Source of the DNA: Saccharothrix sp. | GTDB taxonomy: Bacteria > Actinomycetota > Actinomycetes > Mycobacteriales > Pseudonocardiaceae | Reading direction: 5' to 3' | Assembly: GCF_031180885.1 (NCBI RefSeq) | Contig: NZ_JAPSLK010000030.1 | Location: 1-64,000 of the forward strand | DNA: 64,000 nt | In this document: positions 26,364 through 34,522 of the stretch, in pieces | Numbering within the stretch: the first letter of the stretch is position 1 | Layout of the letters: each line of letters begins with the position of its first letter | The notes under the pieces: generated by a model | Databases searched by the model: none | Told to the model about the DNA's origin: nothing | Seen by the model: the letters and a program-made list of their open reading frames with translations, nothing else | Translations under genes and position numbers: made by a program

Positions 26364-26963
26364 CTACCCCTTCAGCTTTCCTATGACGGTCGCCCCGAAC
26401 TTCTCGGCGGCGTCGCACGGCTTGCCGGCGAAGGCCTTGTCACCGTCGCCGACAGTGGCCTGGATGAGCACGGCCTCCTTGTCGGACGTGCCAATGGCCG
26501 TGTTGCAGTCCAAGGTGCCGCTCGCGGTGTCGTAGCTGACCGCGGGGTAACCGGCCACGGTCGCCTCGCGGAACACCTTGCGGGACTTGTTGCTCTCCCG
26601 GAAGCTCTCCAGCGTCGCGCCCTTGACCACGAGGACCACCTGGTACGAGGAGTCCTCCAGCACGTCTTTGCCGTCCCACGCGCAACTCGGGCCGTTCGGG
26701 CCGTCCGCCTCGGCCTTCGGCGCGTCGAAGTTGCCGAACGGGGCCAGGTCGCCGGCGGCGAGGATGGCGCACGGGTCCTGGGTGAACTTCCGGATGTCCA
26801 GGGCGGCCGGACCACTCGGCTTGGAGCTGGTCTTGGTGGTCGACGTCGCGCCGCCGCCCGTGGTGGGCGCGGGCGTCGGGTTGCCCACGTTGGTCGAGGT
26901 GCAGGCGGCGAGAGCGGCCGCGGCGGCTCCGACGACGAGAACGGACCGGAGAATGCGGTTCAA
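26364..26963 (-). CDS. DUF3558 family lipoprotein
   Basis: This 199-residue lipoprotein has a clear signal (ILRSVLVVGAAAAALAAC) with the acylated Cys at residue 21 and a Thr/Pro-rich linker. The DUF3558 domain (about 50-199) contains the paired cysteines typical of the family (DPCAILAAGDLAPFG, PSCAWDG, DCNTAIG, KPCDAAEKFG). The function of the domain is not established; it is common in mycolic-acid-type and related actinomycetes. The start is TTG at 26963. Four bases separate it from the stop of the upstream small gene, and three from the downstream PPE-like gene, so it sits inside one transcription unit with ESX-associated proteins. Confidence 0.85.
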   Translation of the reverse strand: MNRILRSVLVVGAAAAALAACTSTNVGNPTPAPTTGGGATSTTKTSSKPSGPAALDIRKFTQDPCAILAAGDLAPFGNFDAPKAEADGPNGPSCAWDGKDVLEDSSYQVVLVVKGATLESFRESNKSRKVFREATVAGYPAVSYDTASGTLDCNTAIGTSDKEAVLIQATVGDGDKAFAGKPCDAAEKFGATVIGKLKG

Positions 26964-26967
26964 GAGT

Positions 26968-27381
26968 TCAGTCCCTCGGCTTCAGTGCGTCCTGGGCGGC
27001 CGAGTCGGTGCCCTTGTAGGCCGCCAGCGCGTCTTTGATGTTCTGGATCGTCTGCTTGAGCGCCAGGCGGGCCTTCTCGTTGGCCCAGCCGTAGCCGCCC
27101 TCCTGGTCACCGGCGGTTTCGCGAATCTTCAGGGTGGCGAACCCGCTGTAGGCGTCCTTGCCCGGTGACTGCACCTGGGTGATCTGGTCGGAGTACCGCT
27201 TGGCGTTCCGCAGCTCCAGGTAGGCCTTCTCCAGGCCTTTGATAAGGTTCTCGGCCTCGTCCGGGTCGACGTAGAACCTGGTCTGCGACACCACGTAGCC
27301 GGCCCCGGCGCCGCCGGGTGCCTTGGACACCGTGTCGCCCACGAAGCTGAGCTTCCCGCCCCCGCCTTCGGCGTCGTACAT
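26968..27381 (-). CDS. Small helical ESX-cassette protein, unknown function
   Basis: The 137-residue protein is Gly-rich at the start and then largely helical. A DPDEAENLIKGLEKAYLELRNA helix and an LALKQTIQNIKDALAAYKGT helix flank a short loop. The size and two-helix layout recall WXG100-like ESX partners, but no WXG motif is present (the nearest is YGWANEK). ATG at 27381 has GAGGGGAG about 8 bases upstream, better than the more distal alternative. It is the first gene of the four-gene cassette and may be the co-secreted partner of the PPE-like protein; this is inference from position. Confidence 0.65.
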   Translation of the reverse strand: MYDAEGGGGKLSFVGDTVSKAPGGAGAGYVVSQTRFYVDPDEAENLIKGLEKAYLELRNAKRYSDQITQVQSPGKDAYSGFATLKIRETAGDQEGGYGWANEKARLALKQTIQNIKDALAAYKGTDSAAQDALKPRD

Positions 27382-27524
27382 CGTTCGCGCTCCCCTCACG
27401 CCAACCGCCGGTCAAATCATGGCACAGCAGGTCAGCGCGGTCCGGGAGTTCGAGGTGGTTGCTCCCGGCGGGGGATGTCCGATCTGTTCAAGACGGTGCT
27501 CGTCGGGCGGAATAGCGTCGGGGC

Positions 27525-28388
27525 ATGGTGGATCTGGTGAGGTCGTTCATTTGGCGCAACGCGCGCGTGTTGGAGCAGCGGCGGTTTGAGTTCCTGTTCG
27601 ACGGTGGGTCTGCTGGGTCGGTGGTGGCGGCTGTTTTGGCTTATCGGAACGACGACGGTGGGTTTGGGCATGCGCTTGAGCCTGACGGGCGCGGGCCGAC
27701 CAGTCAGCCGTTGCACACCTACACCGCCCTGAGGTTGCTGCACGAGGTGGGGGAAGAGTCGTACGTGGTCAGTGCGGCGGACTTCTTTGGTTCGGTGGCC
27801 AACGACGACGGTGGGTTGCCGAACTGTCTGGAGACGGCGCGGGACCATCCGCGGGCACCGTGGTGGCAGGTCGGGACTGATACGGACCTGTTGATGACGG
27901 GGTTGGCGGCCGGTGTGTTGCACCAGTTCGGGATTGAGCATGAGTGGTTGAGCAAGGCGACCGAGTTGGTGTGGGACAAGATCGACCGGCTGGGGGACAC
28001 CCACCCGTACGAGGTCAACGCTTGTGCGAGGTTCCTGGACCACGTGCCGGACCGGGCAAGGGCCGAGGTGGCGGCGGAGAAGTTGAGGGAGTTGGTTCGG
28101 GGCAAAGGGCTGGTTGACCTGGGGGACGGGCGGGCGCCTGAGGGGTATGCGGTCGGGGAGACGCACAAGCCGCATCACTACGCGCCCACGCCGGACAGCC
28201 TGGCCCGTCGGTGGTTCAGCGACGATGAGGTTGAGCGTGACCTGGATCGGCTCGAAGCCGAGCAGCAAGAAGACGGTGGCTGGACGTTCCCGTGGGCCGC
28301 TTGGACGCCGGTGACCGAGTACGAGTGGCGGTCGATCGTGACGATCGAAGCCCTCAAGACCCTCCGCGCCTACGGGCGGATCAGCTGA
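27525..28388 (+). CDS. Alpha/alpha-toroid (prenyltransferase/squalene-cyclase fold) protein
   Basis: This 287-residue protein contains QW-like repeats typical of the terpenoid-cyclase/protein-prenyltransferase toroid, such as YRNDDGGFGHALEP, VANDDGGLPNCLE and EQQEDGGWTFPWAAW. Catalytic DxDD or zinc-ligand motifs are not evident, and it is much shorter than true squalene cyclases. An enzymatic role is therefore uncertain; many actinomycete proteins of this type are uncharacterised. Third-position G/C is somewhat lower than in the neighbours. It stands alone and overlaps the convergent AraC gene by 19 bp. Confidence 0.7.
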   Translation: MVDLVRSFIWRNARVLEQRRFEFLFDGGSAGSVVAAVLAYRNDDGGFGHALEPDGRGPTSQPLHTYTALRLLHEVGEESYVVSAADFFGSVANDDGGLPNCLETARDHPRAPWWQVGTDTDLLMTGLAAGVLHQFGIEHEWLSKATELVWDKIDRLGDTHPYEVNACARFLDHVPDRARAEVAAEKLRELVRGKGLVDLGDGRAPEGYAVGETHKPHHYAPTPDSLARRWFSDDEVERDLDRLEAEQQEDGGWTFPWAAWTPVTEYEWRSIVTIEALKTLRAYGRIS

Positions 28389-29059
28389 CCCAGGGACACG
28401 CCGGCCAACTCCTTCACCTCGCGGGACAGGTGCGCCTGGTCGGCATAACCGGTGCGGTACGCGATGTCGGCGAACGGGACGCCGGTCCACGCCAGCTTCA
28501 CCGCGCGGTCGAATCGCAGCACCCGGTGCAGGACCTTGGGTCCGTAGCCGAACGCGTCCAGGGACCTGCGGTGCAGGTGACGGGTGCTCAGGCCCAGGTC
28601 GGCGGCAAGGTTGGCGACGGTTGAAGAGGGGACCGCATGGGCTACGGCCTGGGCTAGAGGGTCTGGTGGGGTGGTGCGGAGTCGAGTTAAGGCGGCTTGG
28701 GCGAGCACTGCGCACGGGTCGTCGGCGGTGTGCAGGGCGTCTTCCAAGGCTGAGGACTGGCCCCACAGGTCCGTTAGAGGAACGCGCAGGTCGCGTAGGG
28801 CGTGGGCGGGGACACCGAGGACGGACGGGCCTACGCCGGGAGCGAAGCGGACGCCGTAGAGCGTTCCGGGGTGCATGGTGGTGAGGTGGGCCGTGGTGTC
28901 CGGGCCGGCTACGAACAACTCGCCGGAGGACGACCACATCAGGTCGGTGCAGCCGTCTGGAACTACCCGGCCGGTGGTGGGGACGGGCGACGAACGCCGC
29001 CAGGCGCAGGCCAGGCCCGCGACCGGACGTTCCTCGTACTCGCTGACGAGCGCCCGCAC
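28370..29059 (-). CDS. AraC family transcriptional regulator
   Basis: The 229-residue regulator has an N-terminal ligand-type domain (DUF6597-like, with VVPDGCTDLMWSSSGELFV). A C-terminal AraC DNA-binding domain (about 130-229) contains VANLAADLGLSTRHLHRRSL and FADIAYRTGYADQAHLSRE. I prefer GTG at 29059 because the sequence before it is Arg/Pro-rich; the frame is open to 29137. A TTGACA hexamer lies just upstream, and no ribosome site is evident. The target is unknown; the toroid gene is convergent and the GH16 gene lies upstream on the same strand, separated by a hairpin terminator. Confidence 0.85.
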   Translation of the reverse strand: MRALVSEYEERPVAGLACAWRRSSPVPTTGRVVPDGCTDLMWSSSGELFVAGPDTTAHLTTMHPGTLYGVRFAPGVGPSVLGVPAHALRDLRVPLTDLWGQSSALEDALHTADDPCAVLAQAALTRLRTTPPDPLAQAVAHAVPSSTVANLAADLGLSTRHLHRRSLDAFGYGPKVLHRVLRFDRAVKLAWTGVPFADIAYRTGYADQAHLSREVKELAGVSLGQLIRP

Positions 29060-29090
29060 CCTGTCAACCCTAACCGGGATCGGTGGGGAT

Positions 29091-29126
29091 GGCGGGCCGC
29101 GGAGGAGGAGGCATCCGCGGCCCGCC
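29091..29126 (-). terminator. Hairpin terminator after the GH16 gene
   Basis: A perfect 13-bp stem (GGCGGGCCGCGGA with TCCGCGGCCCGCC) encloses a 10-nt purine-rich loop. It starts 12 bp after the GH16 stop and lies before the AraC gene. There is no U tract, as is usual in GC-rich actinomycetes. Confidence 0.7.
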
Positions 29127-29137
29127 AGGTCAACCAC

Positions 29138-30529
29138 TCAGGTGCTGAATTTCAGCCAGTTCACGCTCACGTAAGCCGCGGGCTGGCCGCTGGTGAAGGT
29201 GATGTAGACGTCGTGGGTGCCGGTGACGCCGGAGATGTTCGCCGGGACGGTGCGCCAGCTCTGCCAGCCGCCCGTGTTGGCGATGGCGAAGCTGCCGATC
29301 GGGGTGGCCGTCGGGCTGTCCAGCCGCACCTCCACCAGGCCGCTCACGCCACCGGCCGCGCCCGACGCCGCCCGTGCGATGAACTGGCGCGCGGTGCCCG
29401 AGCCGAAGCGGACGCCGGAGAAGTGGAGGCGGTCGCCGTTCTTGAGCAGGCCCACGTCCTGGCCGCCCTCGGAGCACGCCTCCACCACCCCGCCGGAGCG
29501 GGACGTCGCCTGTTCGGCCTGGATTTCCGCGTACGCGTCCCAGCCGCTGCCGCCGGGCGTCGTGGTCGTGGTGGTCGGCGGGGTGGTGCCGCCGCCGGCG
29601 GTCCAGACCGCGACGTAGTCGACGACCATCGAGTGACCGGGCACGGTGGCGGCGGTCGGGGTGGCGTGGCCCGCGACACCGTTGGGGAACGCGCCGCCCA
29701 TGGCCAGGTTCAGCAGGATGAAGTAGCCCGCGTGGCCGGTCATGTTGTTCCACGTCGTCGCGTCGAACTGGTTCTGGCTGACGCTGTGGAACTGCTGCCC
29801 GTCCACGTACCAGCGGAACTGCTTCGGGCTGACGCTCTCGTCCCACTCGAACCGGTAGGTGTGGAACGCCGACTGGCACGTCGAGCCGGGGCACGCGCGG
29901 CTCGCGCCCAGGCCGTTGGTCTCGTTGCACGGCCCGCCGGGGTTGACGCCGCAGTGCAGCACGCCCCACACGGAGTTGATGCCGTTGACGTTCTCCATGA
30001 TGTCGAACTCGCCGATGGCGGGCCAGTTCCAGTAGTTGCCGCGGTAGGGCGAGCCGAGCGCCCAGAACGCGGGCCAGTAGCCGAGGGCGGCGCTGCCGGT
30101 GACGTTCGGCATCTGGATGCGGCCCTCGATGGCGAGCTTGCCGCCGGCGGGTGGGCGGAAGTTCGCGCGCTGGGTCTCGATGCGGGCGGACGTCCAGTTG
30201 CCGGCGCCGTCGCGCAACGCGGTGATGCGCAGGTTGCCGTTGCCGTCGAGGCGGATGTTCGAGGTGGAGTTGGTGTAGTTCTGGATCTCGCCGGTGCCCC
30301 AGTTCGCGGGGCCGCCGGGGTAGTTGTGGCCGAGGTCGAAGATCCAGTTGGCGCCGGAGGGCAGGGTGTTCGCGGCGCCGGTGAAGTCGTCGCTCCACTG
30401 GAGCGTCCAGCCCGGTGGCGTGGGCGGCACCGAGGCGTCGGCCGAGATCGTGGCGAAGACCGCGGCGGGAACGGCGGTGAGCAGGGCGGCGGCGGTGGCG
30501 AGCGCGCGCCGCCGACGGCTGGGTTCCAT
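29138..30529 (-). CDS. Secreted GH16 endo-beta-glucanase with C-terminal CBM6-like module
   Basis: This 463-residue extracellular enzyme cleaves beta-1,3 or mixed-linkage glucans. An N-terminal signal (about 1-32) precedes the GH16 domain (about 38-310). The catalytic motif GEFDIMENV has its nucleophile at Glu174, assisting Asp176 and acid/base Glu179; the extra Met in the motif points to the laminarinase-type subgroup. A Gly/Thr-rich linker (PPTTTTTTPGG) leads to a beta-sandwich carbohydrate-binding module (about 335-463) of CBM6 type. AAGGAGG precedes the ATG by about 11 bases. A 14-bp palindrome 59 bp upstream matches CebR-type repressor sites, so induction by glucan oligosaccharides is likely. 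Confidence 0.93.
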   Translation of the reverse strand: MEPSRRRRALATAAALLTAVPAAVFATISADASVPPTPPGWTLQWSDDFTGAANTLPSGANWIFDLGHNYPGGPANWGTGEIQNYTNSTSNIRLDGNGNLRITALRDGAGNWTSARIETQRANFRPPAGGKLAIEGRIQMPNVTGSAALGYWPAFWALGSPYRGNYWNWPAIGEFDIMENVNGINSVWGVLHCGVNPGGPCNETNGLGASRACPGSTCQSAFHTYRFEWDESVSPKQFRWYVDGQQFHSVSQNQFDATTWNNMTGHAGYFILLNLAMGGAFPNGVAGHATPTAATVPGHSMVVDYVAVWTAGGGTTPPTTTTTTPGGSGWDAYAEIQAEQATSRSGGVVEACSEGGQDVGLLKNGDRLHFSGVRFGSGTARQFIARAASGAAGGVSGLVEVRLDSPTATPIGSFAIANTGGWQSWRTVPANISGVTGTHDVYITFTSGQPAAYVSVNWLKFST

Positions 30530-30587
30530 GCGCGGGTGACCTCCTTGTCACTCGTTCTGCACGGCAACGAACCGGGTTGTCCGTTCA

Positions 30588-30601
30588 TGAGAGCGCTCTC
30601 A
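30588..30601. promoter_or_regulatory. CebR/LacI-type operator upstream of GH16 gene
   Basis: TGAGAGCGCTCTCA is a perfect 14-bp palindrome that differs from the known cellulose/glucan repressor box TGGGAGCGCTCCCA at one symmetric pair. It lies 59 bp upstream of the glucanase start, where a LacI-family repressor would block transcription. The repressor gene is not in the window. Confidence 0.75.
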
Positions 30602-30636
30602 CGACCGAGACTCAATCGACCGAACGGCGCAATGGC

Positions 30637-32307
30637 CTACTTGGCGTCCGCGTAGCACTCCACCGGGACGGCGTGGATCGGGAAGCGGACCGGGGTGTCA
30701 CCGAAGACCAGGGAGGAGGCCTCGGCACCGGCCGCGGCGACCTCGGCGCACACCGCCTCCGCCGACTCGGTCGGTGTGTGCACCAGGACCTCGTCGTGCT
30801 GGAAGAAAACCAGGTGCGCGCCCGGCGCTGTTCGGCGCAGGCGTCTTCGCAGCGCGCCCAGGAGCGCGGCGGTCCAGTCGGCCGCGCTCGCCTGCACCAC
30901 GAAGTTGCGGGTGAACCGGCCCCAGTCGCGGGCCGCCCGCCGGGACTGCCGGGCCTCCTCCTCGCCCTCCTCGGCGTTGCCGGTCAGCGCGTGCCACGCC
31001 TCGGACGGTGTCGGACTGGTGCGGCCCAACCGCGAGCGGACCATCCGGCCCTGCTCACCGGCCACCGCGGCGGCCTCCACGTACCCCACCGCCTCGGGGA
31101 ACCGGCGTCTCAGGACGGCCAGCAGCGGACCGGCCTCGCCGCTGGTGCCGCCGTACATCGCGGACAGCATGGCGATCTTCGCCCGCCCCCGGTCGCCGTC
31201 GAACGCGTCCGCCGCCAGGGTCGTGTACAGGTCGTCGTCGCCGGCCACTTCCGCCAGGCGGCGATCACCCGACAGGGCCGCCAGCACGCGCGGCTCCAGC
31301 TGGGACGCGTCCGCCGCCACCAACGACCACCCCGGATCGGCCACCACGGCCCGCCGCAGCGTCCGGGGGATCTGCAGGGCCGCCCCACCCCGCGTCGCCC
31401 ACCGACCGGACACCACGCCGCCCACCACGTAGTCCGGCCGGAACCGGCCCTGCGACACCCACTGGTCCAGCCACGACCACCCGTGCGCCACCCACAGCCG
31501 CGCCAGTTCCTTGTACTCCAGCAGGGGCGCGACCGCCGGGTGGTCGACCTGCTTCAACACCCACGCCCGGGTGGACGGGACGTCGATGCCCTCCCGGCCG
31601 AACGCCCGCACGATGCCCGCCGGCGCGTCCGGGTTCACCGAACGCCCGCCGAACGCGGCCGTGATCCGGTCGGCCAGCTCGGCGAGCTTGGCCGGCCGGG
31701 CGCCGTTCACCGGACGCGGCCCCAGCATCTCGGTGAGCAACGCGTCGTGGACGTCCTCGCGCCAGGGCAGGCCGTGGAAGGTCATCTCGGCCGCCGCCAG
31801 GGCGCTCGCGGACTCGGCGGCCACCAGCAGCCGGAGGCGGTCGGCGTGGGGCAGGCCGGCGAGTGTTCGCTGCTGCTCCGCGTGGACGGCGATCACGGCG
31901 TCGAGCGGGTCCGCGTCACCGGGCAGGGGTTCGCGTTCGGGTTCGAACAGGGTGGGCTGGGACTCGCGCTTGCGCGGCCCCTGGTCCTCGGGGACGGGGA
32001 GCCCCCGCAGCCGCGCGAGCGCCGCGCCCAGGCCGCGGGGTTCGCGGTGTCTGCCCTGGTAGGCGAGCAGCAGCGATTCCACGTGCCACAGGTCCAGGCA
32101 TCGCTGCACCCGCACGCCCCGGGCCAGCAGCTCGGGATAGATCTCCGCCGTGGACGACCACAGCCAGCGCGGCTCCCGCAGCTCCCACTCCGCGACGGTG
32201 GCGGCCAGGTCGGACGTCTCGATCACCGGCCCGGTGGGCACGCCGGCGTCGGAGAGCGGCCGGAGGCGACCGGCGTTCTCCGCGTGCGGCACCAGAGCGA
32301 TGAACAT
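30637..32307 (-). CDS. Bifunctional 3'-5' exonuclease/family-A DNA polymerase
   Basis: The 556-residue protein resembles the C-terminal two thirds of DNA polymerase I without the 5' nuclease. The polymerase motifs are clear: motif A VAADASQLEPRVLAALS, motif B RAKIAMLSAMYGGTSG (altered from the usual RxxxKxxxFxxxYG) and motif C FQHDEVLVHTP. The N-terminal half keeps only an exonuclease-like fold; its metal ligands (DEDD) are not obvious. It is a second family-A polymerase found across actinomycetes, distinct from housekeeping PolA (about 900 aa); its function is not established. ATG at 32307 was chosen because the frame before it enters the palindromic repeat. The repeat element ends 13 bp upstream. 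Confidence 0.9.
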   Translation of the reverse strand: MFIALVPHAENAGRLRPLSDAGVPTGPVIETSDLAATVAEWELREPRWLWSSTAEIYPELLARGVRVQRCLDLWHVESLLLAYQGRHREPRGLGAALARLRGLPVPEDQGPRKRESQPTLFEPEREPLPGDADPLDAVIAVHAEQQRTLAGLPHADRLRLLVAAESASALAAAEMTFHGLPWREDVHDALLTEMLGPRPVNGARPAKLAELADRITAAFGGRSVNPDAPAGIVRAFGREGIDVPSTRAWVLKQVDHPAVAPLLEYKELARLWVAHGWSWLDQWVSQGRFRPDYVVGGVVSGRWATRGGAALQIPRTLRRAVVADPGWSLVAADASQLEPRVLAALSGDRRLAEVAGDDDLYTTLAADAFDGDRGRAKIAMLSAMYGGTSGEAGPLLAVLRRRFPEAVGYVEAAAVAGEQGRMVRSRLGRTSPTPSEAWHALTGNAEEGEEEARQSRRAARDWGRFTRNFVVQASAADWTAALLGALRRRLRRTAPGAHLVFFQHDEVLVHTPTESAEAVCAEVAAAGAEASSLVFGDTPVRFPIHAVPVECYADAK

Positions 32308-32319
32308 GCCTCGGATTGT

Positions 32320-32454
32320 GCTGTATCGGATGGCCGCGACTGGCGTCGCGGCGGCGAGGCCGCCCGGAAGTCGGCTCGTCGCGCCGCGTTTCCCGCCGAT
32401 CGAAAAGCATGATCGTCGGGAAGGGCGACGCGACAAGCCGACGCGGCCTCGCGG
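32320..32454. repeat. Dispersed palindromic element, copy 2
   Basis: This is the second copy of the element at 10044-10179. The long inverted repeat is 32370-32401 and 32411-32442, with a 9-nt spacer. The small hairpin here is GCCGCGAC-TGGC-GTCGCGGC (32333-32352), one base pair longer than in copy 1. In the long stem a T-A pair has become C-G, so the pairing is kept although the sequence has changed. It lies 13 bp upstream of the polymerase gene start and 65 bp before the divergent TPR gene. Confidence 0.85.
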
Positions 32455-32518
32455 GAGCGGGGGCGGTCGGAGGGACCAACCCGATCGTGGTTCGCGGGCG
32501 GGTGCAGGATATGGGCCC

Positions 32519-34522
32519 GTGATCGGATCGCCAGGTGCGCTGCTGGACCCGCGGCACGAGGTGGTGCCCTTCCACGGCCGGGCCGCCGAACTCGCCGGGC
32601 TGGCGCGCTGGCGGGACGCGGCCGTGCTGCGGTCGGTGCTGCTCCTGCACGGTCGGTCCGGGGTGGGCAAGACCCGGCTGGCCCGGCGGTTCGCCGACGA
32701 CGGGCTGGTCGTGCTGGACGACGCGGACCTCCTGCCGTGGCACGACGTCCACGCCGTCCTGCGCGACGGGCCGACCCGGGTGCTGCTGGTCGCCCGCGGC
32801 GCGGGCTGGTGGTGGTCGGCCACCCGCCAACGCGCCCGCGACCTGCACTACGCGACCGAGGACCTCGAACTCGGACCATGCCCCGAGGAGCACGAGTGGT
32901 CGTTCGCGACCGCCTGCGAGCGGTTCGCCGACGCGCTGGACCTGCCCCGGCCCCGCGTGGAAACCCCGCCCTGCGACACGTTCTACGACGTCCACCTGGC
33001 CGCGCTGGCCGCCGTCCACGGCGATCCCGGCGACCACCTCGTCGACCGCGTCCGCCGGGTGGTCAGCGTCGACCCGAACCCGCCGACCACCGGCCGCCTC
33101 GCCGAGGACGCCCTCGCGGTGACCCTCCTGGACAACCGCATCGCACCCGCGCCGGACGCCCTGGACACCCTCCTGCGCGCCGCCGAGCGCTGGCCGCACG
33201 TCCGCGACCGGGCGGTCGAGCTGTTCGCCGCCGACCCCGGACTGGTCGCCAAGGCGGGCATCGGGCCGTTGCGGGTCCTCCACGACCACCCGGAAGTCGT
33301 TGCGCGCCAAGTGTTCGACGATCCGCGCTGCCATGGTGACGTCCTGCCCGCCCTCCTCACTCAAGCGCTGTTGAGGAACACGGACGACATCGCCGCACGG
33401 GCCGAGCTGAACGGGCTGCTCAGCGCCCGCGCCGCGCTCGCCGCGCTGGGCGAGGAGGCCGTGCAGGCGTCCCGCGCGGAAGTCGCGCTGTACCGGCAGT
33501 TGGTCGACCGGGAACCAGTCGCGCACCGGTTGGCGAACGCGTTGGGGGACTTGAGCTTGCGCCTGGTGGCGGTGCGGCGGAACGACGAAGCCCTGGTGGC
33601 GGCGGAGGAAGCGGTCCGCTGGTGCCGGTTGCTGGTCACCGGCGACCCGGACACCCTTGCACCGCTCGCCGCCGCTCTCGACCGGTTGGGCCTGCGGTAC
33701 GCGGCGGTGGGCCGCAAGGAGGACGCGGCGGCGGCCGTCACCGAGTCCGCCGGGCTGTTCGACGACCTGGCCCGCCGGCAACCCGCGCGGTTCCGGCTCG
33801 ACGCCGCGAAGGCCGCGCACCACCTGGCGGCCCGGCTGTTCGACGTGGGCCGGCGCGCGGAGGCCGGGCACGCGACGCGGCGCGCGGTGCTCCAGTGGCG
33901 GGCGGTCGCGGGCGACGACCCGCGCTACGAAGCCGAGTTCGCCCGGACGTTGCGGTCCGTGGCGGCGCTGCTGGCGTCGTTCGGCAGGCCCACGGAGGCG
34001 GCGGCGGTGGTGCGCGAGTCGATCGGCGTGCTGCGGAGGCTGGCCGAGGTCAACCCGCGCGACTTCGAGCCGGTCCTGGCTTCTGCTTTGGGCGATCTGG
34101 GCGTGCTGTTCCGGAGGCTGGACCGCCGGTCCGAGGCGGCGCAGGCGTTCGAGGACGCGGTGGCGGTGTGGCGGCGGGTGCCCCGGGCGACCGTGCGGCT
34201 GGCCGAGGCGTGGCACCTGCTGGCCGACAGCGCGGTCACCAACGAGGACGCCCGGATCGGCGCGCGCACGGCGTTGCTGCTGTGGCACCTAACCGGACAC
34301 GGGGACGAGATCCGTTACGCCGAAACGCTTTCGCTGTACGCGCGGCGGTGCGCCGAGGTCGGCGCGGATCTCGATCGCGCCCTGGCGGCGGCGCACAAAG
34401 CGGTGGCGCTGCTGCGGTCCGCGCAGGCCGATCCGGAACGGCTGGCCCGCGCGGAGCACGCGGTGGCGGAGGTGGTCCGGGCGCACCCCACGCGCACCCC
34501 GGACCTCCCCAGCTCTTCCTAG
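32519..34522 (+). CDS. P-loop NTPase with TPR array
   Basis: This 667-residue protein has an NTPase domain at the N-terminus (Walker A HGRSGVGKTRLARRF at about 40-55; Walker B-like VVLDDADLLP). A long helical region follows, then tetratricopeptide repeats (about 280-650; for example DEALVAAEEAVRWCRLLVTG). This resembles the STAND/AfsR-type regulators of actinomycetes but lacks any DNA-binding domain. It may therefore act through protein contacts. I chose GTG at 32519, with AGGA about 10 bases upstream; the earlier part of the frame runs through the repeat element. It ends 4 bp into the convergent proline dehydrogenase gene. Confidence 0.8.
   Translation: MIGSPGALLDPRHEVVPFHGRAAELAGLARWRDAAVLRSVLLLHGRSGVGKTRLARRFADDGLVVLDDADLLPWHDVHAVLRDGPTRVLLVARGAGWWWSATRQRARDLHYATEDLELGPCPEEHEWSFATACERFADALDLPRPRVETPPCDTFYDVHLAALAAVHGDPGDHLVDRVRRVVSVDPNPPTTGRLAEDALAVTLLDNRIAPAPDALDTLLRAAERWPHVRDRAVELFAADPGLVAKAGIGPLRVLHDHPEVVARQVFDDPRCHGDVLPALLTQALLRNTDDIAARAELNGLLSARAALAALGEEAVQASRAEVALYRQLVDREPVAHRLANALGDLSLRLVAVRRNDEALVAAEEAVRWCRLLVTGDPDTLAPLAAALDRLGLRYAAVGRKEDAAAAVTESAGLFDDLARRQPARFRLDAAKAAHHLAARLFDVGRRAEAGHATRRAVLQWRAVAGDDPRYEAEFARTLRSVAALLASFGRPTEAAAVVRESIGVLRRLAEVNPRDFEPVLASALGDLGVLFRRLDRRSEAAQAFEDAVAVWRRVPRATVRLAEAWHLLADSAVTNEDARIGARTALLLWHLTGHGDEIRYAETLSLYARRCAEVGADLDRALAAAHKAVALLRSAQADPERLARAEHAVAEVVRAHPTRTPDLPSSS

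Noticed and set aside
27525-28388. Toroid protein as a terpene or squalene-hopene cyclase
   Set aside because: It is too short and has no DxDD motif, so a cyclase claim is not supported.
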